The notes beneath the pieces are model-generated. The model did no database searches. It was not told where the DNA came from and saw nothing but the letters and a program-made list of their open reading frames with translations. Shown in pieces: positions 57,310 through 64,000 of a DNA stretch of 64,000 nucleotides (position 1 is the first letter of the stretch; every line of letters begins with the position of its first letter). Origin of the DNA: JBBRHH01 sp963788015 (GTDB lineage Bacteria > Planctomycetota > Phycisphaerae > Tepidisphaerales > Tepidisphaeraceae); the NCBI GenBank assembly GCA_963788015.1, contig CAWBEY010000001.1, positions 434,001 through 498,000 of the forward strand, read 5' to 3'. The position numbers were made by a program, and so were the translations under genes.

Positions 57310-58794
57310 TCAGGCAATCGCCTTGATCGAGAACGAGTCAAAATGCCCAACAGAACCGCCCACTCCGGCCGCGTCGAAGGCGATCTGCAGCACGTGCTTG
57401 CCGGCCTTCAGTCGTACGCTCTTCTTCGTGATCGTGGCGAACTTCGCACCGCCTTTGGTGTTTGGCACCACCAGCGTCTTCGTACGATTGGCGCCATCCA
57501 CGTTCATGTGAAACTTCCCACCCGCGCCGCTCGATGCCACCACGAATGACAGATCGTACTTCCCCGTTTTTGGGATCGTGACCGTGTAGTTAAGAAACTC
57601 CCCAGGCTGTGTCGCCCCCACAAAAATGCCGGACCCTTTTCCCGACTTGAAGTTGTACAAGTCAACTCCGCTCACCCGATACAAGTTGCCGCGGTTGTTG
57701 GGATCGGTGTCGTGATACGCCACGCCTTCGCCGCCGATATCAAAATTCTCGGCCTGAACAACCAGGGATCCATTCTTAAACGGCTGCACCTTAAACGGCT
57801 TTTCCGGCTGCGCCGGGCCCGCCTGGATCAATCACCAATCCCGACCGCTCATATGCCAGCTTCAACGCCGCATCCACATCGAGGCGTTTGTAGGTCAGGT
57901 TGCTGATTGGGTCGAACACATCATGCCCACTGTCTTGAAGGATCGACGCGATCTGTTTGGCATTGAAATTCTGGTTGATCTGCTTAATCAGCACCGCGGT
58001 GCCGGCCACGCTTGCGCTGGCCCAACTTGTGCCCTGCCCGGCCGACGTGTAAATCGGCGCGTAGTCTGGTGTATGGTTGTAAGTCAGCGTCACGCTATCG
58101 GCCGGCGCAACCAACTTCATGGCCGGCCCGCGCCGGCTTCCTTTCCAGACGTTGCCGCTGTGATCGACGCCACCCACGCCAAAGACGCTCGGGTTGGTGG
58201 CCGGATTTTCGATGGGCAAATCGCCGTTGCCCACGGGCGTGGTCATGAACACGCCCATCGACGCCAATTTGTTCAGCTCAGAATCGTACGCCGTCGGAAA
58301 ATGCCCCGAGCCCAGGAAGTCGGTGATGTTAATTGCCGCCAGATTGGGGATCCGGCTGAAGTTATTGATCACCCAATCCAGCGACGCCTTCACTTCACGG
58401 CTGTTTTCCTGCGCAGGGCGATGATATGCACGTGCGGCGCGATCCCCTGGAAATAGCGCCGATTAAAGATATACCCATCGGCCGCGATCACACCCGCCAC
58501 GCCCGTGCCGTGCGGCTCTTCAAACGTGCCAGTTTTGGAATTGCCGACGTTGGGGTCGTTGTCATTGTCAATAAAGTCGTAGCCGCCCACCACCTTGGCG
58601 CCAAATCCATGGCCCAGCGACGGATGGTTGTAGTCCACCCCATGATCGATAATGATGACGGTCTCGCCGGACCCGTCCAGCTTCGGGAAATCCTGAACGG
58701 CCCGGTCCTGCCCGATCATAATGGCGTATCCATCAAAGTACGCCATCAGGCGGCGTGCTTCCAGCGAGTCGATAGTAAAGGTTGGCAATGCCAT
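57310..58794 (-). CDS. LEPR-XLL-tagged subtilisin-like protease with CBM6-like domain (frameshifted)
   Basis: About 495 residues after joining frames near 58390 and 57830. Start MALPTFTIDSLEARRLMAYF carries the tag (residues 10-17). Peptidase S8 triad: Asp50 in VIIIDHGVDYNHP, His95 in EPHGTGVAGVIAA, and Ser in GQGTSWASASVAG; oxyanion Asn in TTPVGNGD. C-terminal CBM6-like carbohydrate-binding domain: VVQAENFDIGGEGVAYHDTD, GEFLNYTVTIPKTGKYDLSF, VGHFDSFSIKAIA. It is close in layout to the next upstream gene at 59028-60542, so the two are likely tandem duplicates. Probably secreted and acts on extracellular protein near glycans. Confidence 0.85.
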
Positions 58795-58976
58795 AGGTCT
58801 CACACCAGAAAAGTTACGAAACACAATCTCCGCTCCATGAAAACTTCGCGGTCGCACCTCACAATAGCAACGTACACCTGGATTTTCTGCCCGTGGCCGC
58901 TAAACATCGTGCCGCCGACGGGGCCCACCGTTCAAGAGGGGTATATTGTAACGAGCGTGAGGGGAAAATGAGAACA

Positions 58977-58999
58977 GCCGCCCTCAGGAAAAGGGCGGC
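58977..58999 (-). terminator. Terminator of the second subtilase gene
   Basis: gccgccct and agggcggc pair around ca-ggaaa, 29 bases after the stop at 59028. Read on the minus strand it is followed by tgttctcatttt, a weak U-rich tail. Same hairpin sequence as at 47677-47700. Confidence 0.6.
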
Positions 59000-59027
59000 C
59001 GTCTCTATCTCAAAGTCTTACAGCGGC

Positions 59028-60542
59028 TTATGCGGTCTGCGTGAGCTTCATCCAGTTGAAATTCCCGGTATAGCCCCACTGCCCGTTGGTTTCGAAGTTC
59101 AACTGGAGCGTGTGCTTCCCGGCCGTCAGGTAGATTCCGGTCTTGGTCTGCGTCTGATAACCCTGCCAACTGTTGGTGTTGGCAACGGTCATCGAGCCGG
59201 TCTTGTTGGCTCCATCAATGTTGACATGGTAGTTGCCGCCATTGCCGATGCCGCCATTGCGGATATCCAGCTTATAAGTGCCGGCCTTCGTGACATTGAT
59301 CGTGTAGTTGATCCACTCGCCGGCATGCGCCCAGCCGACCGCATACCCGCCGCCCGCATCCTGCGTGGCGCCAAGGTCAACGCCCTCACCGGTCCGGAAC
59401 ACGCCGCCCAGGTTCTGGGCTTCATTGTCGTGATAGGCGTGTCCTTCCCCGCCTTGATCGTAGTTCTCGGCCTCAATCTGGATGATCGAGGGGGTGAACA
59501 CCACCGGCGGCGGAGGCGATGCGGGTGGGGGTGGCGGCGGCGGAGTCTGCACCGCCGACGGCGGCACGACATGCCCGGCCTGCCCCGACCGCTGATATGC
59601 CATGGTGATCGCGGCATAGAGGTCCAGCCGCGAATAGGTCTGGTGCGAGATCCCATCGTAAATTTTCTTGCCGCTGTCCTTCAGGATCTGCATGATCTGG
59701 CCGGGCGTGAAATTCGAATTCACCTGCTTGACCAATGCCGCCGCTCCCACCATCTGCGGCGCTGCCCAACTCGTGCCCTGTGCATAATTGGTCTCAATCG
59801 GGCGGCCATTGGTGTCGTACGGAATGGTGACGTATTCGCTGGGCGCCAGCAGATCCACTCCATTGCCGCGCTGGGCCGAGAAGGGCATCTGATCGCCCAT
59901 CGTCGTGCCGCTTGCAACGTACAGATTGGCGTCCAGCCCTGGATTATGAATCGGCGAATAAGCGCCGTTGTTCCCGGCGGGCTCGCCGATGAACACGCCC
60001 ATGTTTGCAAGCGTTTGCATCTCGCCGGAATAGATCGACCGGTACGGCCCCGAATCGATGTAATCCACCATCGAAATGCCCACGATGTTGTACCGATAAC
60101 GATTCTGGATGACCCAGTCCATCGCCGCTCTCACACCCGTGTTGCTGTGCTGCTTGAGTGAGATGATCTTCACGCCCGGGGCAATGCCCTGGAAGTATGA
60201 GCCGCCAAAGTAATATCCGTTGGCGGCGATCACGCCGGCCGTGCCCGTGCCGTGTGGCTCGGCGCCGGGGGTCAGGCCGGAGTTGCTGTTGTTGTTGAGG
60301 AAGTTCCAGCCTTGGATGAATTTTCCAGCCATCAGCGGATGGTTCAGATCGACACCTCCGTCAATGACGGCGATGGTTTCGCCCTGGCCGGTAATGTTTG
60401 GATAAGCGGCGACGGCGGCGTCCTGGCGGATCACCTTGGGCCATACGCCCCAGGGTTGACCCGACAGCATTTGCCGGCCTTCGAGCTTCTCGACGGAAAA
60501 GGTGCAGGGAATCGACGCGGTGATATTCTCTTGCTTCGTCAT
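59028..60542 (-). CDS. LEPR-XLL-tagged subtilisin-like protease with CBM6-like domain
   Basis: 504 residues, intact. Tag VEKLEGRQMLSG at residues 18-28. S8 domain with Asp61 (AVIDGGVDLNHPL), His97 (AEPHGTGTAGVIAA), oxyanion Asn in GEPAGNNGAY, and Ser258 (AQGTSWAAPQMVG). A polyproline linker (about residues 344-362) leads to a CBM6-like domain: IQIEAENYDQGGEGHAYHDN, VDLGATQDAGGGYAVGWAH, GEWINYTINVTKAGTYKLDI, and GNFNWMKLTQTA at the end. The central S8 region is shorter than in many subtilases but complete. Paralogue of 57310-58794. Confidence 0.9.
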   Translation of the reverse strand: MTKQENITASIPCTFSVEKLEGRQMLSGQPWGVWPKVIRQDAAVAAYPNITGQGETIAVIDGGVDLNHPLMAGKFIQGWNFLNNNSNSGLTPGAEPHGTGTAGVIAANGYYFGGSYFQGIAPGVKIISLKQHSNTGVRAAMDWVIQNRYRYNIVGISMVDYIDSGPYRSIYSGEMQTLANMGVFIGEPAGNNGAYSPIHNPGLDANLYVASGTTMGDQMPFSAQRGNGVDLLAPSEYVTIPYDTNGRPIETNYAQGTSWAAPQMVGAAALVKQVNSNFTPGQIMQILKDSGKKIYDGISHQTYSRLDLYAAITMAYQRSGQAGHVVPPSAVQTPPPPPPPASPPPPVVFTPSIIQIEAENYDQGGEGHAYHDNEAQNLGGVFRTGEGVDLGATQDAGGGYAVGWAHAGEWINYTINVTKAGTYKLDIRNGGIGNGGNYHVNIDGANKTGSMTVANTNSWQGYQTQTKTGIYLTAGKHTLQLNFETNGQWGYTGNFNWMKLTQTA

Positions 60543-60954
60543 AGGTAGAGGTGCAGTAAGAGTGAGACCCCAATCAAGGGGCGGTTTTGGTTATTTTCGA
60601 CGCTTTGTTTGTCCACGACGGCGATGGAATTTCGCCGATGTCCCGGGGTGCCTGTTTGCGGTGTTGGCCGCGAAACTTGGCAGGCGTGTGATACGCCCGA
60701 AGCCGTTGGAAAGTTGTGACGTCTTTCCAGCTTCTATTGCGGCCGCCACACTCGGGAAGGACAGCAGCCGCTTGATCCAGGATGGACAACTACGATAAAT
60801 CGAGGCAAATACAGCCAAGCCCAATCGTGAGGCACTTAATACGGGCATCCCCAAACCCCGTCAACCCGAATTTGCCCAGTTTACGAAACTTTTTTTCGCG
60901 TCTGGGAACAACTACTTATTAGTGCTTCACTTACGAACATGGCCGATAACCAAA
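60543..60954. other. Intergenic stretch without recognised genes
   Basis: Short frames only. Upstream control region of the subtilase at 60542 should be here; no clear promoter picked out. Confidence 0.5.
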
Positions 60955-60988
60955 AAAGAACCCCTGGGCGCGAAGCCAAGGGTTCTTT
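60955..60988 (-). terminator. Terminator of the FG-GAP-like gene
   Basis: aaagaaccc (60955-60963) pairs with gggttcttt (60980-60988). On the minus strand the stem is followed by a run of T (six A at 60952-60957 on the plus strand, partly in the stem). It lies about 37 bases after the stop at 61025. Confidence 0.75.
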
Positions 60989-61024
60989 GTCTTTTAGTCC
61001 TATCAATCCTGCCCCCTTTCGCAC

Positions 61025-62249
61025 TCAGGTTGTGCTGAAGGCATAAACCGCCCCGCGTCGGTGGCCGCCGTGTCATCATTCGGAGCGCCAATGATGCTCG
61101 TGCCCGTCCCGAAGAGAGAAACCGGAGCGCCAAAGTTGTCGTTGGCCGCCGGGGTGGGATTGTTCAGCGTGTAGAGCATGGCGCCGTTGAGGTCGTACTG
61201 ATAGGCCTGGCCACTGTGCGCCGCACCGGTGTTGTCGCCGGGAGCGCCGATCAAGACTGCGCGATGCGTTGAGGGCGACCGAAGCTCCAAACTGATCGCC
61301 GCTGGTGTTGTGCGGATCGACATAGGTGGCCTGAATGGCGAAGGTGCTGCCGTTGAACAGATAGGCCGCGCCGTGGCCGCCATCGTATGCAGCGCCGATC
61401 AAGATCTGCGTGCCGTTTGAGGCAATGGAATATCCAAACTCCTCACCCGCGGCCGGCGTGGGATTGTCGAAGGTGTGCATGGCGGTCTTGACCGTGCCAC
61501 GTAAGCGACCCATCGAACATATAGACTGCCCCTGACTGCGCGGCCGTGCGGTTGTCGTAGTAATCGCCGACGATAGGGTTGTTGCCGAAGGCCGCCACCG
61601 AGCATCCGAAATACTGGCTGCCGGCCGTGGGATTGGTGTAGGTGGCCAGCACCGCGCCCGTGCTGCGGTTGAACAGATAGGCCACGCCGGCATTGCTGTT
61701 CTTGCACGATGCGCCGATCAAGACATAGCTGGTGCCGACGCCGACCATGGACGCGCCGAAATTTTCGCCGGCCGTTGGGCTGGGATCCTTGAACGTCGTC
61801 ACCAGCGTCCCTGAGCTGTTGAACATGTACGCGATACCGGACGTGGCCGCTCCGCCATTGGCGTTGTAAGCTGCGGCCAGCAGATTCCCATCCGATGTCG
61901 TGGCGACGCAGCTACCAAAGTAGTCGTAGGCGGCGGCCGAGGGCTTGGTGATGGTGCGAACCAGCGTTCCGGTGGTGCTGTACTGCCGCACGCACCCCGC
62001 GCCGGTCGCCCCCTGATTGGCGTTGTAGGAACCCACATAGATGTACGACCCATAAGCGGCGGTGGTGGATCCAAAGTGGGCTGAGGCCTGCACAGGGGGC
62101 TTAATCACCGTGGTGGCCGTTGCGAGGGTCACGGTCATCATCTGACGCTCTTCGAGGCTTTCGAGGAGCATCGCATTGCGATCATCCCATGACTTCATGG
62201 CCGGCTGGTTGGACTTATTGGACGCGTTGTTTTTCATCTCGATCTGCAT
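61025..62249 (-). CDS. LEPR-XLL-tagged FG-GAP-like beta-propeller protein (frameshifted)
   Basis: About 408 residues, start MQIEMKNNASNKSNQPAMKS with AAGGAG nine bases upstream. Tag MLLESLEERQMMTV at about residues 27-40. Seven or so repeats follow, each about 50 residues, with the same phrases: TVIKPPVQASAHFGSTTAAY, TITKPSAAAYDYFGSCVATT, TFKDPSPTAGENFGASMVGV, TYTNPTAGSQYFGCSVAAFG, TFDNPTPAAGEEFGYSIASN, TLNNPTPAANDNFGAPVSLF. This is the FG-GAP/integrin-alpha-like propeller. Frames change near 61498, 61265 and 61035; the last shift gives VYAFSTT and a stop at 61025. Surface protein, role unknown. Confidence 0.78.
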
Positions 62250-62683
62250 GACTGATACTCCTTGGCGACAGGAGGGATATCGAATTAACCCTGAGAGGAT
62301 GCAAATGGATTTTTGAGGAGGCGGTGATGGGGAGTTGGAATGGGAGGAGAGGAGCCACAGAGGCCACAGTGGACAGAGGAAGAGGGGGATGGGGAAGTTC
62401 GAAGCAGGAAGGAAGAAGGATGAATGGAGGCGAGGGGGTGTGGGGTGGCCGGCGGGATGATGGTCGGTTTTGGGGCGTTGTTTGCTGTTGTAATTGAGTT
62501 GCGCAGGGGGTTTTGGGAGGGGGGGGGTGAGGATTGACAAGGGTTTAGGCCAAAAGTGGCTTGTAAAAAGCGGCGTGGTTCAAAACCGGCCCTTCTTGGG
62601 TAGCAATGTGCATGGGAACACTCTGCCGCGAATGACGCGGCCCGGAGAAGAATCTCTGGATGGGGGCAAGGGGATAGCCCTGC
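62250..62683. other. Gene-free stretch between propeller gene and transposase
   Basis: Purine-rich plus strand, no gene. Holds the second copy of the interspersed repeat (62528-62573) and a looser gccacagaggccacagt run at 62353. Confidence 0.55.
62528..62573. repeat. Interspersed repeat, copy 2 (tgaggattgacaagggttta core)
   Basis: Matches 43262-43307 in the same orientation, including ttgagttgcg upstream and gtaaaaagcg at the end. It lies 110 bases from the transposase stop, so it might be outside or at the edge of that element. Confidence 0.7.
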
Positions 62684-64000
62684 TCAGTTGCGGGAGTAGG
62701 GCGTGTAGCCCAGCATCTTTAGCCAATGCGGATGCTCCTGGCCCAGCAACTGGGCTGGAGTCTTGCCCACCCGCTCGGGCCGCCGGCTCCGCTCGTAGGG
62801 ATGATGGTTCAAGAAGAAACGCAGCAGATGCAGATAGGCCGGCCCCAGTTGCCTGCGCAATGAAAAGTAGTGCCGCAGACGCCCGTTGAGATTCTCCACC
62901 AGCGATGAGCAGCGGGGCGGCTGGCCAGCACCCATTTCACCGCCGCCGTGCACCGTGCCAAAGCTTTCTCCCAGCCTGCTGGCCAGAGCCGCGTGCTTCT
63001 GCCAGTACAAGTGCCGCATCGGGTCAAGCCCCTCCAGGGCGCAAACCTCCGACACCAGATAGGCCGGAACCTGCTGGTCCTGAGCGATCTGCTCCCACTG
63101 GCTGTCAAGGTAGCCCACGAAACTCAGCAGTTGGCGGCGCTGGAGAACCATCCCCCGGCCCAGGCGAATCAGCCGGTCGGGGCACAGGTGCTGGCGGCTC
63201 TTGAGTTCCTGCACGACAAAGTCAAACAGAGCCTCACGCGTTGGCAGATCGCTTCCGGCCAAAGCCAAAACGTCATGTTTCATCCATTTGCCCAGCAGCG
63301 TCAGGTCATCAGCCAGTTGCACGCGGGCCTTTGCCTCCAGTCGCCCTGCCTCCAGTTGCGACTGGATTTTCTTCAGCTTCTTATAGGCTTCGAGGCTGAT
63401 TTCCCTTTCAAGTGATCGGACCTGACGCTCCAGCTTCTGGCAGGCCTCCAGGGCCGCATAAGCGCGGTTTCCAGTAAGCCGATGATCTCGCTCCACTCCA
63501 TATCCACATGAAACGCATCCCCATGGCAGGGCTTCTGGTCCCAGGCAGCCTTTTGTCCGGCCCGAAACCCCTGGCCGTTGTCGGCGATGGTGAACCGCGG
63601 GTTTAGGCCATGCCCTTCTGATAGTTCCAACAGACGCGTCCCCCAGGTGGTCTGGTCACAATGCTCTTCGAGGCTCAGCAGAAAGCAGTAGGTGCTGGCG
63701 GCGTCCATCCCCACCAGAACCGGTTGATCCGTCTGATAGATCTCATCAAACAGCCCCACCTGGACGCTCGAAAGGTCCTGCATGTCGTTAATCGCCTGTG
63801 CCTTGGCGGCCGCCTGGATCAGCAGGTTGTGCAGTGAGCCGTGGCTAAGGCCCTGATAATCAAAGACGCAGTTCAGGATATCCAGCACACCCCGGCCGGA
63901 GGTATGGCCAATGAGGGTCTGGGCCAGTGCAAACTGCCGGATCCACGCAGGGGTGACCGGCAGGTTAAACAGCACCTGCTCATCAGGAGGCTCGGGCGTG
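62684..64000 (-). mobile_element. DDE-type transposase gene, cut by the window edge (frameshifted)
   Basis: At least 430 residues; the open frame still runs at base 64000, so the true start is outside. Candidate catalytic acids: VLVGMDAASTYCFLLSLEEH (first Asp), FTIADNGQGF or FHVDMEWSE (second), SSLVENLNGRLRHYFSLRRQ (Glu). The central part is a charged coiled coil (EACQKLERQVRSLEREISLE). C-terminal HPYERSRRPERVGKTPAQLL is a usual transposase tail. The frame changes near 63445. Family not assigned (not clearly IS66, IS4 or IS3). Terminal inverted repeats could not be identified because one end is missing. Confidence 0.75.

Overview
The window is a 64 kb stretch of GC-rich bacterial chromosome, most probably from a planctomycete (Planctomycetota, perhaps Phycisphaerae-like). 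The evidence is: five secreted proteins with an N-terminal tag of the LExRxLL type (LEPR-XLL tag of planctomycetes) instead of an ordinary signal peptide; a DUF1549/DUF1553 cytochrome next to a Tat-exported DUF1501 protein, a planctomycete hallmark pair; one PEP-CTERM protein; and several other large exported proteins. No rRNA, tRNA or CRISPR array was recognised.

Layout. 0-4.6 kb: a small antitoxin-like gene, an outer-membrane barrel protein with a Fur-like palindrome upstream, an RTX/DUF5666 surface protein, and a two-gene module ending in a PIN-domain protein. 4.6-6.6 kb: a beta-helix surface protein. 6.9-18.2 kb (minus strand): an operon of two very large TPR proteins (the first with STN-like domains), ExbB/TolQ, ExbD, and a membrane-anchored protein with a proline-rich linker and an alpha/alpha-toroid head. 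I read this as a possible Ton/Tol-like energised envelope machine; it is the most interesting part of the window. 18.4-24.9 kb: PilZ protein, decarboxylase remnant, ClC channel with CBS domains, PEP-CTERM protein, Gfo/Idh/MocA oxidoreductase. 25-28 kb: a sugar ABC transporter (ATPase and an unusual permease). 28.3-35.5 kb: a CsgG-like/TPR exported protein, then the convergent DUF1501 and DUF1549/1553 genes. 35.8-39.5 kb: a pore-loop ion channel, a TetR gene divergent from a tautomerase/AhpD-like pair with a palindromic operator between them, and a PDZ protein. 39.6-43.2 kb: a glycan cluster (GT-C mannosyltransferase, nucleotide-sugar dehydrogenase, GT2). 43.2-47.7 kb: gene-poor, with remnants, a repeat protein and two orphan lipoproteins in lower-GC DNA. 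47.7-53.9 kb: PfkB kinase, small protein, second ion channel, a DksA-like protein with a histone-H1-like tail, LspA, RibD, SDR. 54.0-57.3 kb: a metal-handling operon (Cys/His-rich protein, TolC-like lipoprotein, multicopper oxidase). 57.3-62.2 kb: two subtilases with CBM6-like tails and a FG-GAP-like protein. 62.7-64 kb: a transposase running off the window.

A general caution: more than half of the recognisable genes are interrupted by one or more frameshifts while the conserved sequence continues without loss in another frame. This looks like uncorrected indels in the assembly rather than mass gene decay. I report such genes as one CDS over the full span and note where the frame changes.
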